Shown here: one piece after another, positions 25,344 through 34,462 of the stretch
Layout: each line of letters begins with the position of its first letter
Position numbering within the stretch: the stretch's first letter is position 1
Source: Winogradskyella ludwigii
GTDB taxonomy: Bacteria > Bacteroidota > Bacteroidia > Flavobacteriales > Flavobacteriaceae
NCBI RefSeq assembly: GCF_013403985.1
Contig: NZ_JABFDF010000007.1
Location: forward strand, 148,197-212,196
Reading direction: 5' to 3'
DNA length: 64,000 nt
Translations under genes and position numbers: made by a program
Notes under the pieces: model-generated
Seen by the model: only the letters and a program-made list of their open reading frames with translations
Told to the model about the DNA's origin: nothing
Database searches by the model: none

Positions 25344-28148
25344 TTACAGGTCAATAATATAATTAGATAAGCTTTGATCATGGGCCAAATCCATCTTTTT
25401 ACGCAAACGATAGCGTTTAACCTCAACGCTTTTATGAGAGATGTTAAGCAGCGGTGCAATCTCTTTAGATGATAGATTTAACCTTAGATAAGCGCACAGT
25501 CTTAAATCGCTTGCTGTAATTGCTGGATGAAGTGATTTTATCTTCTTCATAAAGTCTTTGTCGACATTATTGAAGGCTTCTTCAAATAATTTCCAATCCC
25601 CTGTATTGTTTATGCTTCGGTTAATTAACTTAATAACTTTAGCTATTTCATTTGGAGATTTACTATTAGACAACTCATCCTTAATGTTACTCAACAATTC
25701 ATTACGTTTAACCAAATTCATAGTCGCCATACCAAGCTCCCTATTTTTATTGTCAATATCTAATTGTAAATTCTTATTTTTAAACTGTATTAACTGACGT
25801 TGATTTTCTAATTGTTCAAATTCTAATTGTCGCTCTTTCTTTTCAATTAGTTTTTGCTGTTGTTTTTTAAAGTGCCTTTTATTGTAATAATACAGCACAT
25901 AAATAAAGAGCAAGACTAATAACGCATAGACCACTATTGCAAGTGGTTTTATATACCATGGTTTATTTATTTCAAACTCATAAGACACGGTATTATTTGA
26001 AACAATACCACCTACCATAGCTCTGACTTCGAAAACATAATCACCATGAGGAAGGTTTTTAAAGAAAGCTTGAGGATTTGAAGACCAGTCACTCCAGTTA
26101 TCATAAAAACCCGTTAACCTATACTGATATTTTGAAGATAAAAATTTACTAAAATTAGTAACACTATAATTAAATTTAATATTATTAGCTTTATTTGCTA
26201 GCGTAGAAGAACCATCCAAATCCAATGCTTTGAGATCATTCAAAACACCTCCATATTCTATACCTGTTAAATGAACACCTAAAGAATGTCCATTTACCTT
26301 ATTCAAGTCTATAGTTAAATAACCTTCTGTAGTACCAATTAAATAGATATTACTCCCTAAATTAAGTATGTTTTCAAATCCAGATTTAGTTTTACGCACT
26401 TCACTAGAAATAGGTATCGTATTAACTGTAGGCTCATTAGACAATTTACCCGGTTCCATGTAAACCATACCACTTTTTGAAAATCCCCATAACTTATTAT
26501 TTTGAGAATCATTGAATAATCTCCCGGAAACATACTCATCTCCGCCAAGTAAATCACTTAATAGAGTATTCTCAGTAAACTCTTCACGCTCTGCATCGTA
26601 AACAAAAAAACCTTGTTTATTACTGTAATATATATCATTATTATATTTGGCAATGCTAGATTTAAATCCTTTTTCTTTAGGTAATTTCTTGTAATCTATA
26701 ACGTTTCTAAAATCATTATCGATCAAAATTTTAAATACACCTTTATGCTCATGATTTATCAATAACTCATTAGATTCTAAAAATTCTATGTTCCTAGAAG
26801 AGATATTAAAACCCTCTATTTTATTTCTAATACTCCAAGTATCATCATTTTTTTCTAAAATATTTAAACCCTTATAATTCCCTTGAATTAATAAATTAGG
26901 ATAATCCTCTAACTCCTTAACTACCCAAGTTCCTATCTCACTAGAGATCTGTTCTGCAACTGATTCCTTTATGATATAAGTTCCCTTATCATGACCACAG
27001 AATAAAACACCTTTTATAAACGACAAAAACCAAACTTGTCCTGTTGTGCCTTTAATAAGCTTAAATTGTGATTCGCTATTTTTAAGCTTATAAAATAAAC
27101 CCTGATTAGTACCTAAATAACGAAAGTCTTCAGTTTCTGCTGCAGTATAAACAGTACCTAAAACACCTTGCTTATCTGTATACACTTGAAATGGAGAATT
27201 TATGTTTAAAACGTTAATGCCATTATCTAATCCAAGCCATATATTTCCATAACCATCTTCTAAAAAAGACAATACCGTATTATTACTTAATCCATCAGAC
27301 TGGTCAATTGACAACAAATAATTACCCTCTTTGTCTAATTGCACAATGCCATTTGAAATAGTACCTAAGACAAAACTTCCGTCAGCTAACCTAGCACTAC
27401 TGTAAATACTTAAACTTTCTAATAATTGATCTGAAGTGATATCCCATTTATTAAGCTTTCGGTTTTCAAATTTATAAAAACCATGTTCAACAGTCTGTAA
27501 GAGTAAACCCGTATCTAATTTAAAAATATTGATTAACTCATTATTATCTATATCTGCTGCGGAAATAATTAAGTTCTCGTTCCCATTTACAATCTCAAAG
27601 ACTCCTATATCATTTTTTTGAAAAAAGATTGTTTCATCAACTTTAAACATTTTATTTATTCGGCTGTCTGATTCAATAATATTGAAGCTATTCTCTTCTA
27701 TATTAAAAACATAAATGCGTTCAAAAGACTGAAACAAAACATAACCTTCAATATCTATTATCCCCCAAAAATCCTCATCTTCTTTTATTGCAAAATTCTG
27801 ATTTTCACTGAGGGAAGCGTACTCCAATACACCCTTTTTATTCTTAGCCCAATAACCAAACCCCATATAACCACCTGAATAAATCTTATCTCCGACAGAT
27901 TTAACAGTCCTTAAAATAGCATTGTTTGGAGAATTATAAAGTGTCCATGACGCCCCATTATATTCTAACAAACCTTTATTATTTGCAACATATATAAAGT
28001 TACCTGTAGATTGTGTTATAGCCCAATTTTGATCTTCAGCTCCATAATCTTGAGGCGAAAACAATTGAATAGGAGGAATCTCTTGCGCTAGAACAACTAG
28101 TGCAAAAAACATAAAAAAACCGTAAAGACAATATTTAATTAAACTCAT
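25344..28148 (-). CDS. propeller/Y_Y_Y membrane regulator with LuxR-type HTH
   Basis: A 934-residue sensor-regulator. A signal/anchor (residues 1-21, FFALVVLAQ) is followed by a beta-propeller region (~25-620, two-component-regulator-propeller-like repeats such as GYGNIWLGLDNGINVLN), a Y_Y_Y domain (~640-725, YQYRLTGFYDNWSDWS), one membrane helix (~733-757), a coiled coil (~760-830) and a C-terminal LuxR-type HTH (~865-930, SSKEIAPLLNISHKSVEVKR). There is no histidine kinase or receiver domain, so the signal must pass across the membrane straight to the DNA-binding end, in contrast to classical hybrid two-component regulators. By position it is the likely activator of the downstream glucan operon. 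Confidence 0.85.
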   Translation of the reverse strand: MSLIKYCLYGFFMFFALVVLAQEIPPIQLFSPQDYGAEDQNWAITQSTGNFIYVANNKGLLEYNGASWTLYNSPNNAILRTVKSVGDKIYSGGYMGFGYWAKNKKGVLEYASLSENQNFAIKEDEDFWGIIDIEGYVLFQSFERIYVFNIEENSFNIIESDSRINKMFKVDETIFFQKNDIGVFEIVNGNENLIISAADIDNNELINIFKLDTGLLLQTVEHGFYKFENRKLNKWDITSDQLLESLSIYSSARLADGSFVLGTISNGIVQLDKEGNYLLSIDQSDGLSNNTVLSFLEDGYGNIWLGLDNGINVLNINSPFQVYTDKQGVLGTVYTAAETEDFRYLGTNQGLFYKLKNSESQFKLIKGTTGQVWFLSFIKGVLFCGHDKGTYIIKESVAEQISSEIGTWVVKELEDYPNLLIQGNYKGLNILEKNDDTWSIRNKIEGFNISSRNIEFLESNELLINHEHKGVFKILIDNDFRNVIDYKKLPKEKGFKSSIAKYNNDIYYSNKQGFFVYDAEREEFTENTLLSDLLGGDEYVSGRLFNDSQNNKLWGFSKSGMVYMEPGKLSNEPTVNTIPISSEVRKTKSGFENILNLGSNIYLIGTTEGYLTIDLNKVNGHSLGVHLTGIEYGGVLNDLKALDLDGSSTLANKANNIKFNYSVTNFSKFLSSKYQYRLTGFYDNWSDWSSNPQAFFKNLPHGDYVFEVRAMVGGIVSNNTVSYEFEINKPWYIKPLAIVVYALLVLLFIYVLYYYNKRHFKKQQQKLIEKKERQLEFEQLENQRQLIQFKNKNLQLDIDNKNRELGMATMNLVKRNELLSNIKDELSNSKSPNEIAKVIKLINRSINNTGDWKLFEEAFNNVDKDFMKKIKSLHPAITASDLRLCAYLRLNLSSKEIAPLLNISHKSVEVKRYRLRKKMDLAHDQSLSNYIIDL

Positions 28149-28698
28149 TCAGCACAATTCTACATAAAATGAATCTATCTTTCATGAAAAACAGAATTCA
28201 CATTTGTTAAGGCTCTAATATAATGAAATAAGCAGACCAATAAGTCGTTGTAGTGGCAAATATTAAATCTGTATGGTAAAATGCAAAGATTAACAAGCTC
28301 TTTTTATATGAGAATTATTATCAGTTGAATTATAAGTCCGCTACTATAAAGACTAAATAAACATCTGCGCACATTCTTTATTAAATCTAACGGTTGTTTT
28401 TTGTTTTCACAAAAGAGAAATAACATTCTTATACCAGATATTTAGTTTCAAACCTATGTTTAACTAAATAATCAATGAAATAAATACAACAGCATATCAC
28501 GATTAACAAACTTATTTCCTTTAAAAAACTATTTACTAAACATAAAGAACTAATGCCTATCCCATATTTTAATATAAAACAAAAGATGTAAGCGTTTAAT
28601 TAAATTGAAGAAAGGTGAAATTTATACTTTTTGATTTAAAAAAAGCACTTTTAGAAATGATGTATGCAATTTGTGTGGAACGTATATTTTTTAAACCA
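28149..28698. other. gene-free region between tRNAs and glucan regulator
   Basis: About 550 bp with no convincing ORF. A minus-strand TAGGTTTG at 28456-28449 fits the -7 consensus and could serve the regulator gene, with a leader of about 290 nt. TGTAAGCGTTTAAT near 28587-28600 looks like an imperfect LacI-type operator with a central CG. Nothing else was recognised. Confidence 0.4.
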
Positions 28699-28726
28699 AA
28701 AAAGTCGAAACTTTCGTTTCGACTTT
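28699..28726 (-). terminator. terminator of the tRNA unit
   Basis: GTCGAAA (28704-28710) and TTTCGAC (28717-28723) form a stem extended by A/T pairs, with a T-run on the minus strand right after it. It follows the tRNA-Leu gene. Confidence 0.8.
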
Positions 28727-28733
28727 TCTTTTG

Positions 28734-28817
28734 TACTGAAGACGGGACTTGAACCCGTACGTCCTAATGGACATTGGATTTTAAGTCCAACGTGTCTACC
28801 AATTCCACCACTTCAGC
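28734..28817 (-). tRNA. tRNA-Leu (anticodon TAA)
   Basis: Read on the minus strand, GCTGAAG pairs with CTTCAGT as the acceptor stem (one G-U). The anticodon loop is CTTAAAA between TTGGA and TCCAA, giving anticodon TAA. A long variable arm and the GGTTCAAGTCC T-arm complete an 84-nt class II tRNA. CCA is not encoded. It is the second tRNA of a two-gene unit. Confidence 0.95.
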
Positions 28818-28863
28818 ATCTTGATTACAGACTGTAATCAAATTGGTATTTTATATAAAACAG

Positions 28864-28935
28864 AGCGAAAGATGGGATTTGAACCCACGACCTCCACCTT
28901 GGCAAGGTGATGCTCTACCCCTGAGCTACTTTCGC
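28864..28935 (-). tRNA. tRNA-Gly (anticodon GCC)
   Basis: Acceptor stem GCGAAAG/CTTTCGC, D-arm GCTCAGGGGTAGAGC, anticodon loop TTGCCAA between CACC and GGTG (anticodon GCC), and T-arm GTGGGTTCAAATCCCAT are all in place. The discriminator is T; CCA is not encoded. Length 72 nt. It is transcribed from the promoter at 28975-29004, ahead of tRNA-Leu. Confidence 0.96.
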
Positions 28936-28974
28936 AATTTATTTTTAAAGAACTTTTCGCTCTGAAAGCGGATG

Positions 28975-29004
28975 CAAATTTATAATTTTTATTAGACTTT
29001 CAAA
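28975..29004 (-). promoter_or_regulatory. promoter of the tRNA-Gly/tRNA-Leu unit
   Basis: On the minus strand TTTG (29004-29001) and TAAATTTG (28982-28975) are separated by 18 bp, a full match to the Bacteroidota -33/-7 promoter. The tRNA-Gly 5' end lies about 40 bp downstream. Confidence 0.75.
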
Positions 29005-29032
29005 GCTTTTTTTAAAATAAATTATTTTTTTT

Positions 29033-31645
29033 TTACGCTTGGTTCTTTTTTATCAACATTCGCTTGATTTCATTGAGTTTCATCAAGGCTTCAACGGGTG
29101 TTAATGTATCAATATCTGTATTTAAAATCTCCTCTTTAATCTCCTCTAAAAGAGGATCATCGAGATTAAAAAAGCTTAATTGCAAATCATCTTTTATAGT
29201 TTTTACTTTATCAGTTAGCTCTTCACTTGAATGTGATTTCTCTAATTTTGATAAAATTTTATTTGCACGTCTAATCACTTGTTGAGGCATTCCTGCCATT
29301 TTTGCCACGTGAATTCCGAAACTATGTTCACTTCCTCCTTCAACCAATTTTCTAACAAAAAGTACATTATCCTTTAATTCTTTTACTGCTACGTTGAAAT
29401 TCTTGATACGACCAAACGTTTCCGTCATTTCGTTTAACTCATGATAATGCGTAGCGAATAATGTTTTCGGTTTTGAAGGATGCTCATGCAAATACTCACT
29501 AATGGCCCAAGCGATTGAAATTCCATCATAAGTACTCGTTCCTCTTCCTATTTCATCTAACAACACTAAACTTCGGTCTGAAATATTATTAAGAATAGAA
29601 GCCGTCTCATTCATTTCTACCATAAAGGTAGATTCTCCCATAGAAATATTATCACTCGCTCCTACTCTAGTAAATATCTTATCGACTAAACCGATTCTTG
29701 CTTCACCTGCTGGCACAAAACTTCCTATTTGGGCTAATAATACAATTAATGCGGTTTGCCTTAAAATTGCCGACTTACCAGACATGTTTGGTCCAGTAAT
29801 CATAATTATTTGCTGAGATTCTCTGTCTAAATACAAATCATTAGCAATATATGGCTCACCAATTGGTAATTGCTTTTCAATTACAGGATGACGACCATCC
29901 TTTATTTCTAAATCGTAACTATCATCAATTAGTGGATAGGTATATTTATTGGCTTTTGCCAAACTTGCGAAACCACATAGACAATCTAATTGCCCAATTA
30001 ATTGCGCATTTTGCTGCACCGAAATTATAAACTGATGCATCCATTGTACCAATTCGGCAAATAACTGTTGTTCAATTGTAGAAATGCGTTCTTCTGCTCC
30101 TAAAATTTTTGCTTCATATTCTTTCAGTTCTTCTGTAATGTAACGTTCTGCATTTACTAGCGTTTGCTTTCTAATCCATTCTTCTGGAACTTTATCTTTA
30201 TGTGCATTTCTAACTTCAATGTAATAACCAAAAACGTTATTTGAGGCTATTTTTAACGACGTGATGCCTGTACGTTCGCTTTCGCGCTTCAACATATTAT
30301 CTAAATAGGTTTTTCCAGATTGCGACAAACCTCTTAATTCATCTAATTCTTCTGAAAACCCATCCGCAATAGATTTTCCTTTTAAGATATTAACTGGTGC
30401 TTCTTCGTTTAAAGTTTCTTTTATCTTATCGCGAAGTAAATCACAACGATGTAAATTATCTCCTAATACTTTTAAAGCTTCGTTATTGCAAGTTTCTGCA
30501 ACCGACTTTATTGGAACAATAGCTTCTAAGGAGTTTTTAAGTTGAATCACTTCACGTGGACTTACCTTAGTCGTGGCTATTTTTGAAATGAGACGCTCAA
30601 TATCTCCAATATGTTTTATTTGCCCTTGAATATCTTGAAGCACAGATTCATTCTCCAACAAATACTTTACTACTTCATGGCGTTGTTTTATTTTCTCGGC
30701 ATGTTTTAGAGGTAAAGCCAACCAACGTTTAAGCATACGTCCTCCCATTGCAGAAATCGTCTTATCAATGACATTGATTAACGTTACTGCGTTTGCATTG
30801 GTAGAATTGTAAAGTTCTAGATTACGAATCGTGAATTTATCCATCCATACATAATCATCCGTTGCAATTCTCGAAATCATTGCAATATGTTCTAATTTAT
30901 TATGACGTGTTTCACCTAAATAATGCAATACAACTCCTGAAGCGATAATCCCTTCATACAAATCTTCAATACCAAACCCTTTAAGTGTTTTAGTGTTAAA
31001 ATGTTTGGTTAATGTTTCATGAGCATAATCGGCTTGAAACACCCAATCTTCCAAATAAAACGTATGAAAATCATTCCCAAAGGTTTCTGTAAATGCTTTT
31101 CGGCTTTGTTTTGAAATTAAAACTTCACTTGGATTAAAATTCTGAAGTAGCTTGTCAATATATTCTGCATTTCCTTGAGAGGTTAAAAATTCACCTGTAG
31201 AAATATCTAAAAAAGCGACACCTATTCGTTGCTTTTCAAAATAAACGGCTGCTAAAAAGTTATTAGATTTTGAATGCAAAATATCATCGTTAAAAGCTAC
31301 TCCTGGTGTTACTAACTCAGTAACGCCACGTTTAACAATGGTTTTCGTTTGCTTTGGGTCTTCTAGTTGGTCGCAAATAGCAACACGCTCGCCCGATTTT
31401 ACCAATTTTGGCAAATACGTATTTAAAGAATGATGCGGAAAACCAGCCAATTCAATTTCACTTTCGCTACCAGCTCCACGTTTGGTTAAGATAATATCTA
31501 AAATCTTTGACGCCTTTACAGCATCGCTACCAAAAGTTTCATAAAAATCACCAACTCTAAATAATAATAACGCGTCAGGATATTTTACCTTGATGGCATT
31601 ATATTGTTTCATTAATGGTGTTACTTTTTTTGCTGCTTTTGCCAA
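29033..31645 (-). CDS. mutS: DNA mismatch repair protein MutS
   Basis: Recognises mismatches and small loops and starts mismatch repair. The N-terminal mismatch-reading motif FYETF (Phe34, Glu36) is intact. The ABC-type ATPase shows Walker A GPNMSGKS (~615-622) and Walker [17 protein letters not shown] (~690), followed by the helix-turn-helix dimerisation end. The 870 residues match full-length MutS. The start is a TTG at 31645: it gives [16 protein letters not shown], as in related proteins, while the first ATG would remove 11 conserved residues. It is a single-gene unit between the tRNAs and the methyltransferase genes. Confidence 0.97.
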   Translation of the reverse strand: MAKAAKKVTPLMKQYNAIKVKYPDALLLFRVGDFYETFGSDAVKASKILDIILTKRGAGSESEIELAGFPHHSLNTYLPKLVKSGERVAICDQLEDPKQTKTIVKRGVTELVTPGVAFNDDILHSKSNNFLAAVYFEKQRIGVAFLDISTGEFLTSQGNAEYIDKLLQNFNPSEVLISKQSRKAFTETFGNDFHTFYLEDWVFQADYAHETLTKHFNTKTLKGFGIEDLYEGIIASGVVLHYLGETRHNKLEHIAMISRIATDDYVWMDKFTIRNLELYNSTNANAVTLINVIDKTISAMGGRMLKRWLALPLKHAEKIKQRHEVVKYLLENESVLQDIQGQIKHIGDIERLISKIATTKVSPREVIQLKNSLEAIVPIKSVAETCNNEALKVLGDNLHRCDLLRDKIKETLNEEAPVNILKGKSIADGFSEELDELRGLSQSGKTYLDNMLKRESERTGITSLKIASNNVFGYYIEVRNAHKDKVPEEWIRKQTLVNAERYITEELKEYEAKILGAEERISTIEQQLFAELVQWMHQFIISVQQNAQLIGQLDCLCGFASLAKANKYTYPLIDDSYDLEIKDGRHPVIEKQLPIGEPYIANDLYLDRESQQIIMITGPNMSGKSAILRQTALIVLLAQIGSFVPAGEARIGLVDKIFTRVGASDNISMGESTFMVEMNETASILNNISDRSLVLLDEIGRGTSTYDGISIAWAISEYLHEHPSKPKTLFATHYHELNEMTETFGRIKNFNVAVKELKDNVLFVRKLVEGGSEHSFGIHVAKMAGMPQQVIRRANKILSKLEKSHSSEELTDKVKTIKDDLQLSFFNLDDPLLEEIKEEILNTDIDTLTPVEALMKLNEIKRMLIKKNQA

Positions 31646-31666
31646 TGGAAATCTGGTATTAAGTTA

Positions 31667-31674
31667 TATTTTTG
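31667..31674 (+). promoter_or_regulatory. candidate -7 element for the rRNA/tRNA methyltransferase gene
   Basis: TATTTTTG fits the -7 consensus on the plus strand. It lies about 190 bp before the methyltransferase start, with a palindromic repeat in between. No clear -33 is seen. Confidence 0.3.
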
Positions 31675-31781
31675 CTTAGACTATTTTCAGAATTGCAAGT
31701 TTGCTAAATTACTTATATTTTAAGGTCTATTAAAACCGAAAGACTAGAAGTTATTTACAGATGTTGATAAGTGAAATAAGC

Positions 31782-31856
31782 TGTCATTCCTGCGCAGGCA
31801 GGAATCCATAATAGGAATTAAATAACAAATAGATTCCTGCCTGCGCAGGAATGACA
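31782..31856. repeat. palindromic repeat element, copy 1
   Basis: Two perfect 25-bp inverted arms (31782-31806 and 31832-31856; outer end TGTCATTCCTGCGCAGG) around a 25-bp A+T-rich centre. It ends 10 bp before the start codon of the methyltransferase gene. The arms are richer in G+C than the surroundings. It resembles REP- or MITE-like non-coding elements. Confidence 0.85.
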
Positions 31857-31866
31857 AATATATTAG

Positions 31867-32418
31867 ATGTCACAGAAGTACACTAAAAGCAGAAAGTTAA
31901 AAAACGAAGAATTAGAAAGATTAGAAGTTTCAGAATTCAAAACTGCTGCAAAATCACCAATCATAATTATCTTAGACAATATTAGAAGTCTTAATAATAT
32001 TGGCTCTGTATTTAGAACAAGTGATGCTTTTTTAATCGAAAAAATTTATCTCTGCGGCATCACAGCGCAACCACCTCATAACGACATTAGAAAAACAGCT
32101 TTAGGAAGTACAGAAACTGTAGACTGGGAATATGCAGAAAACACATTAAATGTTATTAATAAACTTAAAGCAGAAAACGTAAAAATCTGCTCCATAGAAC
32201 AAGCTGAAAATGCCACGATGTTGAATAATTTTAAACCTCAACCCAACGAAAAATACGCGTTTGTATTTGGTAACGAAGTGAAAGGAGTTGCTCAAGATGT
32301 TGTTGATGCTAGTGATGTTGTGATTGAAATTCCGCAATACGGAACTAAACATTCTTTGAATATTTCTGTGAGTTGTGGTGTTGTGATTTGGGATGTGTTT
32401 AGTAAGATGCAAAAGTAA
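31867..32418 (+). CDS. SpoU/TrmH-family RNA 2'-O-methyltransferase
   Basis: SPOUT-fold methyltransferase that modifies ribose in tRNA or rRNA using S-adenosylmethionine. The three family motifs are visible: NIRSLNNIGSVFRTSDAF (motif 1), KYAFVFGNEVKGV (motif 2) and HSLNISVSCGVVIW (motif 3). At 183 residues it has just the catalytic domain, as in TrmH/TrmL-like enzymes, without the N-terminal substrate-binding domain of RlmB. It lies between two copies of a palindromic repeat. The target nucleotide cannot be inferred. Confidence 0.88.
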   Translation: MSQKYTKSRKLKNEELERLEVSEFKTAAKSPIIIILDNIRSLNNIGSVFRTSDAFLIEKIYLCGITAQPPHNDIRKTALGSTETVDWEYAENTLNVINKLKAENVKICSIEQAENATMLNNFKPQPNEKYAFVFGNEVKGVAQDVVDASDVVIEIPQYGTKHSLNISVSCGVVIWDVFSKMQK

Positions 32419-32462
32419 AAGCCCATCTAAATCTATCTAAAAAGCAGACTTCCACCTAAAAC

Positions 32463-32532
32463 TGTCATTCGTGCGTAGGCAGGAATCCATATCATATAAA
32501 GTAAATAGATTCCTGCCTACGCAGGAATGACA
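32463..32532. repeat. palindromic repeat element, copy 2
   Basis: 25-bp arms (32463-32487 and 32508-32532) with one mismatch surround a 20-bp centre. The arms match copy 1 except for a few bases, while the centre differs. It ends 4 bp before the start codon of the next gene, so its right arm supplies the ribosome-binding region. Confidence 0.85.
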
Positions 32533-32536
32533 AAAA

Positions 32537-33193
32537 ATGACAAAAAAATCAAAAACACCTTGGCCAACAAAAGACGCAATGCAGCAAGTCTACGACATGC
32601 ATCTTTGGGGCGGAAAAGATTTTGATTTTTATTCGGGTTCTGGTTCTCATGATTCTCATATTATCGAACCTTATTTAGATGCTATTTCTACATTTTTAAA
32701 ATCTCATAATAAAAAATTAACTGTTTGTGATTTAGGCTGTGGAGATTTTAACATAGGAAAACAACTCCTCAAATACACTGAAAAATATATAGCTGTTGAT
32801 ATAGTTGAAAATCTCATTACAAGAAACAAAGCCTTATTTAAAGAAGACAATTTAGAGTTTCATTGTTTGGATATCGTAGAAGGTGACTTACCAAAAGCAG
32901 ATTGCATTATCCTAAGACAGGTTTTACAACATTTATCTAATGCTGAAATTGAGACTATTATTAAAAAGCTCTCGGATTATAAATTTGTAATTCTTACGGA
33001 ACATATTCCTACAGGGAATTTTGAGCCTAATAAAGATATTATATCTGGCCAAGGCATTAGAATTAGAAAAAATAGTGGTGTTGATTTATTAAAAGCGCCT
33101 TTTAATTTGAAAATTGAAGAACAAAAAGTTTTGAACGAAACTATTCTAGAAGACGATAAGGGTATAATCGTAACAACTATTTATACTTTATAA
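32537..33193 (+). CDS. class I SAM-dependent methyltransferase
   Basis: A 218-residue Rossmann-fold methyltransferase. Motif I is VCDLGCGDFNIGKQL (~63-77), the acidic ribose-binding residue lies in YIAVDIVENL, and motif IV-like LRQVLQHLS follows. The N-terminus (MQQVYDMHLWGGKDFDFYSG) and C-terminus are not diagnostic, so the substrate (small molecule, lipid or protein) is unknown. Its start codon follows the second palindromic repeat by only 4 bp. A neighbouring methyltransferase gene upstream suggests, but does not prove, a common transcript. Confidence 0.75.
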   Translation: MTKKSKTPWPTKDAMQQVYDMHLWGGKDFDFYSGSGSHDSHIIEPYLDAISTFLKSHNKKLTVCDLGCGDFNIGKQLLKYTEKYIAVDIVENLITRNKALFKEDNLEFHCLDIVEGDLPKADCIILRQVLQHLSNAEIETIIKKLSDYKFVILTEHIPTGNFEPNKDIISGQGIRIRKNSGVDLLKAPFNLKIEEQKVLNETILEDDKGIIVTTIYTL

Positions 33194-33241
33194 AAATTCA
33201 CATTAAAAATACATCCTTAAACGATTTCATAATAATAAAGC

Positions 33242-34390
33242 TTACTGTTTCATTCTTAATGAAGCTTCATTTATCTCACCCAACAGCCATAAATAATCCG
33301 CACGATTCTTAACAAAATCTTTTTCTGAAACATCAATAATCTTAACATTCATTTCAGGTTGACTTTTTAAGAACTCCAGATAACCAGAATTGATTTTATC
33401 TAGATAATCATCCTTTATATCCTTTTCGTAATTACGTCCTCTTTTTTTAATATTGGCTTGTAAACGTTCGGTGTTTTGATACAAGTAGATGTATAAATCT
33501 GGCTTGGCGATATCCTTATAAACCTGGTAGAACAGTTTACGGTATAAACGAAATTCATCCTCTGGTAAAGTCACCTTTGAGAATATAAGCGACTTATTTA
33601 CATCATAATCACTAACCATAAAATCTTTAAACAAATCTAGTTGTGATAAATCGTCACTAATTTGTTGGTAACGATCTGCCAAAAAAGACATTTCTAAGGT
33701 AAATGCGTACCGATCTGGTTCTTTATAAAATTTTGGTAAAAACGGATTATCTGCAAAACGCTCTAAAATTAATTTCGCATTAAAATCCTTTGCTATTTTA
33801 TTTGTAAGACTTGTTTTTCCTGCTCCAATATTACCTTCAATGGCTATGTAGTTATGATCATTAAAAGTGAAGGCTTTTTTTGGATTCTTTAACCAAATGT
33901 TTACAGATTCTATTTCAGATTCGTCAATACATTCTTTTAATAAGTTTGCAACCGATTTTTTTAGAATGGGATGCTCAATGTCTTTTGCTATATCTATTAA
34001 AGGCTGCAATACAAATTTACGTTTATGCAGTTGTGGATGCGGAATCACTAAGGTTTTTTCTTCGATGATTTCATCTTCAAAAAATAAAATATCTAAATCA
34101 ATTTCACGAGACTCATACCCTTTTATCGTTTTTGATTTTCGACCTAACTGAATCTCAATCGCTTGAAGCTCTTTAAGTACTTTTTTAGCACTTAACTCAG
34201 TATCAACAGATATACAAGCATTATAAAAATCATCACCTTCAAAACCAAACGCAGGTGTTGTATAAACCTTAGAAAGCTTTTTTATAGTTCCTATTCTTTC
34301 AAAAACAAGATCTACAGCAGATTGCAAAAACTGCAATTTGTTGCCTTTGTTACTTCCTAATGCTATGTGAACAATTTTGGTTGGTTTCAT
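33242..34390 (-). CDS. folK: FolK-deoxynucleoside kinase fusion
   Basis: Two enzymes in one 382-residue chain. Residues 1-~165 are 6-hydroxymethyl-7,8-dihydropterin pyrophosphokinase (folate synthesis) with ALGSNKGNK, FYNACISVDT and the metal-binding Asp98 and Asp100 in REIDLDILFF. Residues ~178-382 are a deoxynucleoside kinase with P-loop GNIGAGKT (186-193), the ERFADNPFLP motif and the Arg-rich lid KKRGRNYEKD. The fusion is, as far as I know, a recurring Bacteroidota arrangement that joins folate and deoxynucleotide supply. It is divergent from the queuosine-precursor transporter gene with 71 bp between the start codons. Confidence 0.92.
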   Translation of the reverse strand: MKPTKIVHIALGSNKGNKLQFLQSAVDLVFERIGTIKKLSKVYTTPAFGFEGDDFYNACISVDTELSAKKVLKELQAIEIQLGRKSKTIKGYESREIDLDILFFEDEIIEEKTLVIPHPQLHKRKFVLQPLIDIAKDIEHPILKKSVANLLKECIDESEIESVNIWLKNPKKAFTFNDHNYIAIEGNIGAGKTSLTNKIAKDFNAKLILERFADNPFLPKFYKEPDRYAFTLEMSFLADRYQQISDDLSQLDLFKDFMVSDYDVNKSLIFSKVTLPEDEFRLYRKLFYQVYKDIAKPDLYIYLYQNTERLQANIKKRGRNYEKDIKDDYLDKINSGYLEFLKSQPEMNVKIIDVSEKDFVKNRADYLWLLGEINEASLRMKQ

Positions 34391-34421
34391 TGAAGCAACA
34401 AAATAACTAAAACAAATTTTA

Positions 34422-34429
34422 TAACTTTG
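34422..34429 (+). promoter_or_regulatory. candidate -7 element for the queuosine-precursor transporter gene
   Basis: TAACTTTG fits TAnnTTTG. The transcript would begin near 34436, exactly where an 8-codon ORF starts (34436-34462, MKLFINDF). No clear -33 box is visible. Confidence 0.4.
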
Positions 34430-34435
34430 CCTTTA

Positions 34436-34462
34436 ATGAAACTATTTATTAACGATTTTTAA
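34436..34462 (+). other. possible leader ORF of eight codons before the transporter gene
   Basis: ATG at 34436 opens MKLFINDF and its TAA overlaps the transporter ATG as TAATG, the arrangement used for translational coupling. It may be chance in A+T-rich DNA. No preQ1 riboswitch fits in the ~30-nt leader. Confidence 0.25.

Noticed and set aside
25297..25350. CRISPR-like repeat array
   Set aside because: Only two exact 11-bp units without spacers; no cas genes nearby. It fits a regulatory array better.
28734..28935. tRNA genes as an integration site for the glucan locus
   Set aside because: No integrase gene and no duplicated tRNA end were found at the other border of the locus.
34391..34461. 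preQ1 riboswitch before the queuosine-precursor transporter gene
   Set aside because: The leader after the likely promoter is only ~30 nt and shows no pseudoknot-type pairing.
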